Positions 52,707 through 64,000 of a stretch of DNA of 64,000 nt are shown here, in pieces; the first letter of the stretch is position 1; each line of letters begins with the position of its first letter. The stretch lies in NCBI GenBank assembly GCA_009739215.1, contig VSJF01000005.1, positions 372,001-436,000 on the forward strand. The letters run 5' to 3'. The notes under the pieces are model-generated. The model searched no databases, was not told the DNA's origin, and worked only from the letters and a program-made list of their open reading frames with translations. A program made the translations under genes and the position numbers. The DNA is from Floccularia luteovirens (Eukaryota; Basidiomycota; Agaricomycetes; Agaricales; Squamanitaceae).

Positions 52707-55402
52707 TTACTTTCCTAATTCCTTCTCATGGAGACTAGCCTTGGGGCTATGAGGGTTTTCTGAAGATTCATCTGTACTAGTAGCATCGTCTAGAGGATGC
52801 ACCCGACCCGTAATTTTGCGACTAGTTTTTCAATAGTTGACCTCAGTATTCTCGGAAAGGGTCTAGTGAACGTTACTCACATCCAGTAAGGGACAATACT
52901 ACCAGGAGGTATAACCCATTCCTCTGCATCATCAGTAATTTGGTGGGACAATGCGTCCACCAGAGAGTTTCTTCAGTATAAGGGGTATGCCATTCAATAA
53001 AATGTATGACAAGACTCCGGCAATGACACCATATGCAATGCTGAAGAAGATTAAACCGGTGTCAATTTTGGTTTCAGAAAGTAATGTAGATATCACACAC
53101 TTGTATGTCAGCGGAATGATTATAATGGTGAGGAACGCCGGTACAGCATCGCCAATATAATTCCAATTAATTTCGACAACACTGTTTCAAAAAAGATTCA
53201 GGAAACTAATTTGATTATCCCAAAAGGATTTGTAACTCACTTGCGGATCATCATTGACCCAACTATCGTAAGAGCTCCACCTGTGGCCCACGATGGAATG
53301 GATGCGAAGATTGGAGCAAAGAAGATGGACACAAAAAAAGCAAGTCCGGTAAACATCCCAGTGAGTCCAGTTTTTCCTCCCTCTTGAGGAACCAAAGTTT
53401 TGATAATTAATTTTTATTTGAAAAAAAAATGAATATTAGCGTACCACTTATTCCAGTAGCGCTCTCGATAAAGGCAGTCACAGGACTCGTACCCATCAAA
53501 GCGCCGAAACTGATTGATACGGCGTCAACGCAATAAGCGATGGTTGAATTCTCAAAGTCAAGAGTTATTGGATCTCGCAACCCGGCAAACTTGGCCATTG
53601 AATAGAGGGTACTGCGTCACATGGGTGAGTGTCTGAAGGACAACATGCGAATGAATAGGAAATTACCCCGTCGTATCTGAATATTATAGAATGTATCAGA
53701 TGCGCGTGGTAGATAAGCGAGCACGCCTTACCAAGAATATCAACGTAAAGGAAGGTGATCAATGCATACCACACTTTTCCTTTGCTGAAGATGGTGTGTA
53801 AGAAGTCAAGGATCATGTCTGAGGTGAGCTTACTTATAATGATACTGTAAATGCATAAGTAATAGACTCATTCAAGTTCCAGGGTACTCACGTCAATGGC
53901 ATTTCCAATCTTGTCAATCCGATGGAAAGCGACTACTTTTTTGAAGAAATCAAACAATTCGTCACCAGCGGGTGTATGAGGGAAATATGTTACTGCAGTC
54001 GGTCGGGGCCAGGAGATTATCGCGGTTAAGAAGATACCAATAAGAATTGCGCCTCGAACTCGATACATCATCAGGAGGAGCGTAAATACCCTGCAGAAGA
54101 ATGACTTTTTTCAGTCACGATAATGGTAATGTAGCTGGGATACCTACCCTCCGACGAAAATTCCCAACCACATTGTTGGGCTTCTTAGGACACCATGTGC
54201 GCAGTAACCTGGTAAATCAGCACTAACAAAATCTTAATATTCTCGTTAGTTAAGATATTTGGAGCAAGTCCCGTCTAGCTCACTTTCTGCTGTACAGCCT
54301 CCTAATCCAACCAGGTTGACCGTATCGCCACCGATGACTCCAAGGCCATGAGAAGCTATGAGAGAAGAGTGAGTGATAACTTTGCTTTCAGAAGTCTCTC
54401 CAGGTAACTAACATAAACCTATGAAGCTAGCGAATATTTAATCAGAAGCCTCGTTAATTCGAAGGACGTATGCCTACTCACGCGATGAATAGACCAATGC
54501 CAGCACCAACAGCAAGAACGAGGGATTGAGGCATAATGCGCACAAGCCACTGTCTGAGGCCAAAGATCGATAAAACAAAGAAAACCCATCTAAGGTTTGT
54601 CAATTTATTAGTTTGTGTTGGTCCACTTAATTGACTTGGTGCTACCCCTCCAGGAACACAGCTGCAAGGGCTTCACGGTAAGAAATTATACCACTTCCGT
54701 GGAATCCTACAACGGAGTATGTGAACTAGATTATAATATTAGTCTGCTAGCGCCTCCTTTTTAAAAATGGAACACACGAACATATGCATTCAAACCAAGT
54801 CCTGGTGCGAGTCCCACCGGAAGATTTGCCAAAAGGCCCATAAAAAACGAGGCTAATGCTGAAACGGCAGCAGTCGTTGTGATCAAGTCTCTGCGGACCT
54901 CATTGACGCAACCCAAGTAGACATCGTCTGTCTGGCATAGATCACTGCTGGTGGAAGGACAAACACATGTGCCTCCGGTGTCCGATAGGATGGCGGCGTT
55001 AACCGATATCTAAGAATGGATTACTGTTAAATATACTCAAGATAATAACACTTTGTCCATGATGCACGTACTATATAAGCCATTGATGCCTACGGCACTG
55101 CAACGTCAACGCATGAATGAAAGATAAGCCATGATATGCCCTCACAAAAGTTGTCAAACCTGCCCGTATTTCCGTCTTTGATCATGGTTTAGCATCTTGT
55201 CTGTTGGACACTGGATAGGGAACGGACCGTAAATCTTGACCCGACACGCTCCTTCTTCGCTCCAGAACCTTCAAGTTTAAACCACCTCCCAACGACAGAT
55301 CTTGCCACCTAGAAGTCACAAACGTTATCAATATGTCAAACTTACTAAAGTCGCTGTGCAAGGTTTTGTACAGACCGCATCGTTAAGTCTATCGACAAAC
55401 AT
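52707..55402 (-). CDS. AzgA-type purine permease (NCS2), with +1 frameshift near the 3' end
   Basis: Hypoxanthine/guanine/adenine uptake carrier of the plasma membrane. Start ATG 55400-55402 gives MFVDRLNDA, spliced to VARSVVGRWFKLEGSG and GSRFTTEIRAGLTTF. Characteristic blocks are ISVNAAILSDTGGTCVC, ANLPVGLAPGLGLNAYF, FENSTIAYCVDAVSISFGAL followed by MGTSPVTAFIESATGI, and IAYGVIAGVLSYILLNGIP. In GGRIVPPNY/DDAEEWVIPPG an extra base (52934) puts TGA in frame. Without it the frame continues through SIVPYW and a last exon ending EKELGK-stop at 52707. The preserved 3' frame shows the lesion is recent or an error. It is divergent from the SDR gene. Confidence 0.88.
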
Positions 55403-56430
55403 ATCCAACGTTGGATGATGTTTTCTATTTTCACAGGCAGGGGGTGGAGATTTTGGCAGGGAAAGTTAAGAAGCTTAACCTCGGTTTAAACCTCTGCATT
55501 ATATCTCGAAATTTGAAAGTAGCCAGATCTCAGATCTATCCTAGGCGCAAATGTCCACATGGCGCGGATGGAGATAAAGATTATATCCAGAAAGACACAA
55601 CTCCATTAATTGCATCAAGATATGCGAACTCTTACTGCCAATGAGCAGAATTAAGTCCAGTACAACATTGACGGTTCCCCATGTTCTGCTCGCTCTCCGA
55701 AACCAAAGCAGGTCCAATATGGTTTATCTTCTCGTATATCCTTGTTGGATTCTTAGCCTTTTGGGGAATCACAAGACTTTCCATCAGTTGTTTGTTACTA
55801 TGTTTAAAGCGACAAAGCTCAACTAACCTCCAAATGGCGATTTACAAGTAACGCATGAAATATGAAACGGCTTTTGTTGTCATATTACCTGTTGGTAAAA
55901 CTGATACACTACGAAACACGGGGACGCACCTCACACAATGTCAGCGCCTATCTAGATAAACGCGTGCGCTCAAAACAAACGCAGAGCAGTGTTAATGCGA
56001 CATTCCTTTTGGTTTGTTTGTTATTAGGACAGCTAAACCATAGATGCATGTCAGGTTGCTAAACTCGCACTGCTATCGGGGAAGGAAACATACCGACTTG
56101 ACTTGACTAGGGTCTATGCCGCAGCATCCGTGTCAAAAATCTCTGGTACAGTCATTTTATCGGGCCAATGAGAGTGCCGGAAGTGCACAAACTGCCGTCA
56201 CGAATAAATAGCACGATCACGTGAATCCATTCAAATTCAAAGACTTAGATAACGTCGAGCTCCCACTGACCAACGATATTCGTGATATTCGCGTGTAGTA
56301 CTTCCGAAGGCATGCACTGAAATAGCTGCGTAAATATCAATCAAGTAAGAATCTGTCAACTCTTAAGTGACTTTGTCTTTACTCCCTCATTAGTCCATCA
56401 ATACAACATCAATAATCGATTAATCTGTCA
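55403..56430. other. Divergent intergenic region, AzgA / SDR
   Basis: About 1 kb of probable promoter DNA. Several short ORFs have no recognisable content. It contains a TCACGTGA box at 56217-56224. Confidence 0.45.
56217..56224. promoter_or_regulatory. TCACGTGA palindrome upstream of SDR
   Basis: Identical 8-mer to the one before ERG25, about 207 bp upstream of the SDR start. Possible bHLH factor site; function inferred only. Confidence 0.35.
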
Positions 56431-57656
56431 ATGGCACACCTTTCTCCTACGACACCACTGTCAGAGGAGCTTACACTCAAGGGTAAATTAGCCCTAATCA
56501 CGGGTTGCACGTATGGAACCCCACTTTGACCTATATTGAGGTTTTCTTCTAATCCCTTTCAAATCAGGGGCGGGATCGGTGCAGCGACTGCTTTGGCTTT
56601 GGCACTTCACGGTTGTTCTATTGCTGTTCATTATCATTCCGCTGGGGATAAAGCCAATGAGCTTGTAGCGAGCCTCAAGTGGTTAGGTCACAGCGTGGGA
56701 GCGCAAGCCTTCCAAGCAGATTTGTCGTCCTACTATGGTGTTCGCCAATTACATGCTAGTGTGGTCGAAAAGATGGGACATCCTGATATCTTGTTTAACA
56801 ATGCGGGTGTTACCAATTCTGTGATTGGTGTTCAGGGGAATATTGAGGATATCAATATCGAAGAATTTGAAAACACCTGGAGGACAAACACTGGGTCTAG
56901 CTTTCTGGTAATACAGAATTTTTTGCTAAACTCGACTGAGCAAACTAAAAAAAATTATGAAGCTCACCCAGCTATGCATCCCGAGCATGGTTACGAAGAA
57001 ATACGGACGAATAATTTTCTGTTCTAGGTAGGGTTAATAATACCTGCTACGGTTCGTTTACTGAACCACACTTATCAGCATCGCCGCAGGTTTGTTCCTT
57101 GTTAGTAATGACGAGCCGCTTGCTGACGGATGCTCTGATTATAGGTACTGGAGGGGTCATCGGCCCTCACTATGCTTCGTCTAAATCTGCATTACACGGA
57201 CTTCTCCATTGGATGGCGATGAGATACGCAAAAGACGGCGTGGTATGTGGAAATTGTCACTATTCTGATTGTTAGCTAATAACAGGAAATTAGACATGCA
57301 ACGCCGTCGCACCAGCATTAATCACTGGTATTTAAATCCAATTCCCGTCTGCATGTATATACTAAGACTACACCAGACACCACGATGATGGCTAAGTACT
57401 CGCGTGAAGACGCTGCAGTCAGTAGTCACGTTTCTTTTCTACGTCATCGTATTAATATCGGGACAGAAACGAATTCCGATTGGACGAATGGGCAATCCAG
57501 GTGAAATTGCTTCAGTTGTTGAATTGATGGTCAAAAATCCATACATGACCAATAAGGTAGGGAAATATTCATTTTTAATGATTGGGTAGCTACTAATCGA
57601 TAATCACTCGATGTTAGATTATCGTCGTTGATGGAGGTATGACACCGGGTTTTTAA
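56431..57656 (+). CDS. Short-chain dehydrogenase/reductase (3-oxoacyl-ACP reductase-like)
   Basis: NAD(P)-dependent SDR. Start ATG 56431 gives MAHLSPTTPLSEELTLKGK then ALITGCTGGIGAAT across the first intron (cofactor TGxxxGxG type). Further motifs are LFNNAGV (NNAG), the catalytic Ser region in GRIIFCSSIAAGTGG, HYASSKSALHG (YxxxK), CNAVAPALIT, and the C-terminal RIPIGRMGNPGEIASVVEL and IIVVDGGMTPGF. About eight introns, some only about 48-55 nt, join in frame. The fold and C-terminus match the FabG-like group, which reduces 3-oxoacyl or polyol substrates. The real substrate is unknown. Confidence 0.88.
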
Positions 57657-59200
57657 GATAATGTGTGTAAGGTCCACAAAGTGATTGTTCCTCGAGCTGT
57701 CCAGTTTTTGTATAGTGTATATTAGCATGATAAGAGCTCTGTTACATGCGGGTAAAACCCCTATAGACTCCTGTAGATAATCAGGCAAATTTGCGTTGTG
57801 TTTCACGTGCGGATTAGGACGATTTAGGAGCAAGGAGCGAATCACAGCAAGTCGATAGGTCATTCGGCAATTTGCGAAAATGTGGTACTTCCCGAATGCA
57901 CGTGTTGGGTGGCTGAACCTCGCTCCCTACATCCGACTGTCCACATTCTGAGCTTCGGACACCCTGTGCTTTTATCGTCCTCTGCTCACAACCCTTCACC
58001 CAACTTGTATGTCCCTCCTTGGGACTTACTTGCATGGTATAATTGGTAGAGTTTCACTCTTTGTGTAGCATCTGTGCACCTTCCTGGCGGTCTACTCCTC
58101 AAACATCTAATCTCGGAATTCCTTGTTTCCGCATTCTGGCCGTGGGTCGCAGGCACTAACTCTACAAGTTCGGACATCCTCAGCTCTCTCTTCTGGAGAG
58201 CATATCATTCTTTCAAAACGTTTTCTATCGCAAATCTTTCAATCTTTGAGAGGGATGGTGAGATCATCCGTGCTAACGTCTCCCTAGCTCGACTTACGTG
58301 GTGCTTGCTATCGGATGGAGCACTGAGGACGTATGGATGTTGTAAGTCTCACTTTGGCTGTCACACCTCTACGTCCTTTCGATCACCAGGGGTAACAGAC
58401 AAATTTCTGAACTTGGCCATACAGTATTAAGTTGACATAGGTGATGCACCTTAATATGCTTTATATAACGGTTACTAATGATTCCACTCTTTTCCGCAGT
58501 CTCTGTAAGATGACGTGGATATAACAATATATTTGTCTACAAAATGTTGTGATCATGGCTGAATCCTCAAGTCCCGGTGCACGACCTTCACACCTATTCA
58601 CTCCTCAAATACATCACAAAAGCCAATGATTGTTTCCTTCTATTGATGAGTATGATTTTGCCCTATAAATTAACACCATACATTTTTAACATATTTTTGC
58701 CTATCTTTCTAGCTCCCATCAAGCCGATATATTGATACTTATGAGACTGGGTTAGTGTCTGTCATTTATGGTATTGTCTAATTATCCCTTAAAGTTTCAC
58801 TCCTCAGGTAGACGGCACTGCTTCACGGTCCAAAAGAAAATTTGCATCACAGAAGCAGACCGATCAGTCCTACCTCACCCATAAGAACATTGCACAAAGT
58901 GAGAATTGAGATGGCAAGAGACATAAAGTGCTCTTAAATATTTAAAGATCTGGTTTTTGAGCAGCTGCCAGCAACCTATTTGTGTGAACTGGATTTTCCC
59001 GTGCACGCCACTCTTTGTTTACAACCAAATAGTGCCGCATTTGACCTTGCCCGTATTCATTTTCCGGGCCGAAACCACTTTTCGGCCCAAATCCGAACGC
59101 TTTGACCAGTGCCGAAAAACGATTCCAACGACGAGCTCGTTACCTCTATCTGTTTAATTTATTTTACAAGGCCTTTTTTGTCTCCTGAACTCTCCATGAT
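57657..59200. other. Intergenic, about 1.5 kb
   Basis: No supported gene. A 118-codon ORF at 58074 (plus) has no recognisable domain. Near 58800-58911 a short frame (DGTASRSKRKFASQKQTDQS, ending before TGA) looks coding-like, and an ATG at 58555 opens a short Ser/Pro-rich frame. I could not join them with good splice sites. Confidence 0.4.
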
Positions 59201-62200
59201 ATGCCCCGCAATCATCATCCGGGCGCTTCGACCCTCAGAAATCGCAACCGGGTTACCAACAAAACTCGCCTTAAGATTCATCATGGCAACCTCGATGCCG
59301 ATGACCCCCTCATCCCAGATGAAGATGAAGAGAAACATCGAATCACCAATCTCGTCGCTGGAGTTGATGCTGAGGACGCAAATGTGAGTGGCCACCCCCT
59401 TCCAAACTCTGCCACGTCAGCGACTCAATGTGGCTGTGCGACCCGCGGAATGGCTGACTAATCATCCCTTTTTTTTTTTTAAGGAACACCATTTGCAGGA
59501 AGTCCTTTCAGCGTCACAAAGGACGCACATCCCATTGCATAGGTCAACACGGGGTGCATCGGAGAAGATTAATGTCGAGGCACCTCCTGCAGCGTTCATA
59601 CCTACGCCTGATTCCACTGGAGTGGTTGACAACTACGAAGAATATTATCCCGCAAACCGGTGGAAGGATCCTGCGACGTATGTATGTAGCTCCACCAACG
59701 TCGAGGAGGCAGTCGCAAATGCCCTTGCAAATGGATTTACATATTACATGGATGAGCGAGATAAGGAATGGCTCGACAAAAATAACGAAGAAGCCCGGGG
59801 AGAAGGGACCAGCGCCCAAGGTGCTGTCTCTGCGTCCGGTACTCGCACATCTGCTCGCAGTGCAAAAGCCAAGGGCAAAGAACCGGAAGTGTCGCAGCCA
59901 ATTGTTATCTCCGAGGATGAGTTTGAACTAGTGATGGGTTTGCTGGAAAAAGTGACCCATGAAAAGACGGAGTTTCTTCCTTATGTAAGAATATATGTCA
60001 TTTTTGTGTTAACCTTACTGAACTTCAGAAGGGCTTGGAGACGGGTATGACATTCCCTCCCTTCTCAGATTATCAAGAAACCTTTTCATCCCCATTGGTT
60101 ACAACAATGTTCACGTCGTTCACCGTCCCGACGTGGGTCCCACCCCCTGCAACATTATTGCGTATCGCAAGATGTGTTTATCCATACTGGAAAGAACGTC
60201 GTTTGGAACGCGAGGGTCATAGAATCATACCCACGTTAAATGTATGTGACATGTACATTTTCTGGATTATGATTTTGAATATTTTATTTTCGAAAGGGCG
60301 ACGAAACAGATACACTAAATGAATCCTACATATGTTTCCGGAGAAGAGAAATCAAAGCCGTTCGCAAAACGCGTGCGTCGCAAGTAACATCATCCGACAA
60401 ACTTGCCCGACTGCAGGCTGAGCTTTCCTTCCCACTTGAACTTGCAAAATCTATTCTATCACGCGAGACATTGAAGAAAGAAAATGCCCAGCAGGCCCAA
60501 GGTGTTTGGGACAAGAGACTGGCCCTCGTTGACTTGAAACGCAAGTTTCCAGCACTTGGTGACAAGGGTGACGAGGAGCTGCTCATTGACAAGGAGAGAC
60601 CTGTGAAGAAACCGGAAACTTCGTGAGTACTTCCAAGTATTTTCCTCACTGTTGTCTATAATAATGAAAGTAGTCGGGTGCCCCTCAAGATCAAAACTAC
60701 AGATGCTGGTATCCATCGTCCAGAGGTTTCTATTCGTCCCAAGGAACGTGTTGCCATGATCAGGGAACAGATTGAGAGTACCCTCTTGCGCCAGAAGGAT
60801 CTGGACCACCACTGGGATGATCAAATCGATGTATGTATCAACACCCCAGGCTTTTTTCTGCTGTTCTCACCAGAATTATATCACCAGAACGTCTATCAAC
60901 CACCTTTGGTTCCTTATACCTCACGTTTCTTCAAATTCATCAAACCTTCAGATACACCCCAGTCTAGTCCTTCTGATTCTGATAAAACAGAAGAAGAGAC
61001 AGGTTCGCCGATATCTCGAGCCGTTCGTGTCCGTATCGGGCGTGGGGGCAGAAGACTTATCGATCGTCATGAGCATGGATCGCGTTCTGTCACCCTAAAA
61101 CCTCGGTCTACCCTATTTGGAGGGGACGCGATGGAAGTTGATAATGATGATCGCGAAAACGCCGAGCGGTTCCTGCGTATTCAAGAACGATGGAGGTTCG
61201 ATGCCGATGACGTACCAGGTGTCGGACCACAAGGGCTAGATGAGCAGGATAGAATTTTGGTAGATGATTTCGACTCAAAGTAAGTCTAGTTGTTTATTGT
61301 TGTCATTTCTTGTTTCTTACACTTTATTGCAGGTATATGCGACACACAATGTCACTTTTCTCCGACGTCGACCAGCAAAGCCTTTCGACTGACCCTTCGC
61401 TTCTTGTCACTGGCCCAGACGGTCGTCAACATATGCAAGTGCCTTTCCGTTTAGGGATACCACTACCGATCATGCGCAGAGATCCTGCGGGTATGATGCG
61501 TCCAGTACATCCATCAATTGTTATGCAGCAGAACGGAATGGTGTCACACCCCGTTGGCGTACCACTCTCTTCTATAAATGGCACGCCAGTATCTGTTCAA
61601 CAGCAGTTGAAGAAGATGCCTCCTCCAAGTGCTGTCCCACAGATGCGTATATCGTCCAACGGTGGTATGCGCCCTCCTGGGCTCCCTTCATCGAACATTC
61701 AAGGTACCAACCCCACCACACATTCGTCTCCACCCCAACCTATACCTGTCCCTGTACCGCAGCATTCACCTCCTAACGGGGTCAATGGTATGAGTCGTGC
61801 GGCGATTAGTATGCCTCATGTAGAAGTCATCAAGACTGAGGTTATGCCAACAACTCCTATATCTAACGGTCCAGTTAATCAGCTTCCAGACGCAACCCAC
61901 CTAGCAGCCGACCTCTCTAATGCAGGGACCCTACTTCAGAAAGCACAAAATCAACTGCACATGGCAATACCACCTAATGGTTTTCATTTGACGCCGATGA
62001 CTCCTTCTGCAGCGGCAGCTCTAGCTAATAGTGCACAATACTACTCCCACTCAAATGCACAACATGGCGGACTGAGCATGCAGCAAGTTCAGACTCTGAA
62101 AACAGCATTTGCGAATATGCAAGGGCAAGACGTCATTAATCAAAATGGCGGCCGCGCCCTACCAGGATCGTATATGCATGTTGTTCATAATGGTGTAAAT

Positions 62201-62608
62201 ATGATGTCTGCCCAGGGTAGTTTAAATCTCAAGCTGCCTACAGCTAGGCAAATGCAATGGTCAGCATCAGGGTCACCTATGCAAAGACCTAGCTCGGCGA
62301 TGAATGGAATTGATGGACCTGCCCTCAACGGTACTTTGTCCTCAAGTCCAACTTCCGCTCATAGCATACCCGTACGTTCTCCTTCCGCCAACGGGACACG
62401 GGTGGCTTTGAGAAATGGGAATGGACACGTAATTGGTGCAAATGGTCAAATTTCGATGTCACCACTTATGCAGCACAGCCCATCACCGATCCCTTCTATT
62501 TCACAATCCCAATCACCTCCTAGATTGCCCATGACGCCGACAATGGGTATGGCTTCACCTTCGTTGCAGCACCAGCAACCTGTGGGGAGTACACAAGGTG
62601 GTTATTAG
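59201..62608 (+). CDS. EPL1: Enhancer of polycomb-like protein, NuA4 histone acetyltransferase subunit
   Basis: Scaffold subunit linking the catalytic Esa1 module to nucleosomes in the NuA4 complex. Start ATG 59201 gives MPRNHHPGASTLRNRNRV. The EPcA region follows across seven or so exons: HHLQEVLSASQ, IPTPDSTGVVDNYEEYYP, DERDKEWLDKNNEEA, EFELVMGLLEKVTHEKTEF, TWVPPPATLLRIARCVYPYW, then SYICFRRREIKAVRKTRASQ, a classic Epl1 block. A later exon has FDADDVPGVGPQGLDEQDR. The C-terminal exon (from about 61333) is long, Pro/Gln/Ser/Asn-rich and probably disordered. All junctions are in frame. The gene is complete. Confidence 0.93.
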
Positions 62609-62981
62609 TGACGCTTTAGGAATTCGTACGCTTTATGTCTATCTTTTATATGTTCCATACCGTGCCGCCCCCCAACTCTTTCATTTGTTTCATTCAGTGT
62701 ATTTGAACCATTGTCCATATTCTTTCGGTCACTAGAATTATTGGTGAAATATGCAAAAAACCCATATAATGTCGCATTCTACGCCGTATATATTGCAGTA
62801 TACCCTCTTCATGCACAATTGTAACTTTGAAGTAAATTGAAAACATTTGCAACTCATCGGCGCGTGGTTCGCAGAGTGTGACAGGACAGGACTGTTAGTC
62901 TGTTACTTGATTGCTTCGGTCCAAAGCTTCCTTCAGAACTCATTTTATTGATACACTACCTCATACCTATATCATACCAAG
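62609..62981. other. Intergenic
   Basis: Spacer between EPL1 and the Dap1-like gene. Nothing coding seen. Confidence 0.4.
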
Positions 62982-63720
62982 ATGCCTCTTCTGCTTGACT
63001 TGGGTACTCCTATCGAACACTGCTCTATTTGTATACATACTGTACTCTGTGCAACGTCTTATTTTCCCCCCAATAACCAAACCAACTACTGTGCCGCACG
63101 AATTTAAAGCAGGATACTCATGGATGCCGAAGACCCACCCTCCTACTGTTCTGTTCAAGACATACACTCCTAAAACCTTGGAGCAGTACAGTGGTAAGGA
63201 TGGAGGGAGGATCTTACTTGCAATCAATGGGACTGTTTTCGATGTGACTGCTGGGCGAAATTTCTATGGACCAAGTGAGGATCACAGCTGGAATCTTCAT
63301 TGTAGCCCCCTTCCCATTGAAATTGATTTTGTTTCCTTTTCCTAGATGGCATGTATGGAAACTTTGCTGGGAGAGATGCCTCACGTGGAATGGCAAAACA
63401 ATCTTTTGACATTGGTGAGTTTTTATGTTACTAAGCCATAAGTTTTTTCTGGTTCTCATATGCTCGGAAACAGAAATGTTGACACCAGTAGACCAACCTT
63501 TGGACAAGTTGAACGACCTGAAAGCAGACGAGATGTATGTTCTCCCTAATTACCATGTTTACATATTTGACTGATATCTACTCATAGTGATAACATGAAA
63601 GGTTTGGTTACGAACTTTTAATAATATATCTCATTAACGTTGTAATCTACAGGATGGATCGAACACTTCTCTAATAAGTATATTATCTGTGGAAAACTCG
63701 TCGAGAACGACGCTATTTAA
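62982..63720 (+). CDS. DAP1: Dap1 / PGRMC-like cytochrome b5-fold haem protein (likely +1 frameshift near the start)
   Basis: Membrane-bound haem protein that stabilises the cytochrome P450 Erg11. The best start is ATG 62982 (MPLLLDLGTP). The membrane segment NTALFVYILYSVQRL continues in a frame shifted by one base near 63012, where an extra A appears to lie. Then come FKAGYSWMPKTHPPTVLFKT, TPKTLEQYSGKDGGRILLAI, FDVTAGRNFYGP, and across introns GMYGNFAGRDASRGMAKQSF, DMLTPVDQPL-like sequence, and WIEHFSNKYIICGKL, ending at 63718-63720. The b5-like core with its haem-binding Tyr and Asp region is intact. Only the N-terminal frame is in doubt. Confidence 0.85.
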
Positions 63721-64000
63721 ATACACACATTTTCATGGAGATGTATACAAAATTAAACAGACCTCCAAACAAAAAAGTACTTTTTAGATGTTGAGAAAAT
63801 GTCGCATCGAAATATAAATAAGTAAAACCACATTTTGCACGATACTACGTGTGGAGATAAGGCAGGAGCAGGTTAAGAACAGACCTTGTGGCATCTTATA
63901 GAGCTTAGGGACACTTGTTTTCAGAATGAATTGAAAATAATAAATAATAAAACAGGAATAAAACGAAGTAAGGGGTATATACAATTTCACCTAGCAACAC

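Noticed and set aside
58030..58100. tRNA-like start (GGTATAATTGGTAGAG)
   Set aside because: No matching T arm or acceptor stem follows at tRNA spacing.

Overview
The window looks like nuclear DNA of a basidiomycete fungus, most likely an agaricomycete. Almost every gene is broken by many short GT-AG introns of about 48-60 nt, intergenic DNA is AT-rich, and the gene families are typical of mushroom-forming fungi: MpaB-like oxygenases, DUF4243/AflY-like oxidases, a YGR125W/Vsb1-type SulP transporter, AzgA, ERG25, Epl1, Dap1, Rab18 and CFIm25. No rRNA, tRNA, CRISPR array or intact transposon was found. Layout: an aldo-keto reductase (107-1604, minus) faces an MpaB-like oxygenase (2867-4847, plus), which has a decayed tandem copy (5857-7831). 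Then comes a block of a ZIP zinc transporter (minus), an O-acetylhomoserine sulfhydrylase-like gene (minus) and a RhoGEF (plus), present twice in tandem: 8139-13695 and 14034-23077. In the first copy the RhoGEF is only a fragment, and its 3' end is joined to a copy of the MpaB gene tail and flank. That junction shows how the tandem duplication formed. A third sulfhydrylase-like gene follows at 23411-25460. The centre and right carry a vacuolar SulP-STAS-cNMP transporter (26058-31468, minus) divergent from the cleavage factor CFIm25 gene (31744-33854); a gene-poor stretch with palindromes (33855-36678); a two-segment membrane protein; two hypothetical proteins; a Rab18-type GTPase; two tandem DUF4243 (questin oxidase/AflY-like) genes with a dead Harbinger-type transposase between them; an F-box protein; C-4 methylsterol oxidase ERG25; an AzgA purine permease divergent from an SDR reductase; the NuA4 subunit Epl1; and Dap1, an ERG11-associated haem protein. 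Several otherwise well-preserved genes carry one extra base that breaks the frame: all three sulfhydrylases, one DUF4243 copy, AzgA near its 3' end, and Dap1 near its start. Each is a +1 change. They could be recent inactivation or insertion errors in the assembly; the sequence alone cannot decide. I did not find a clearly new multi-gene system. The strongest observations are the reconstructable segmental duplication, the shared +1 lesions, and the DUF4243 pair separated by a transposase relic.
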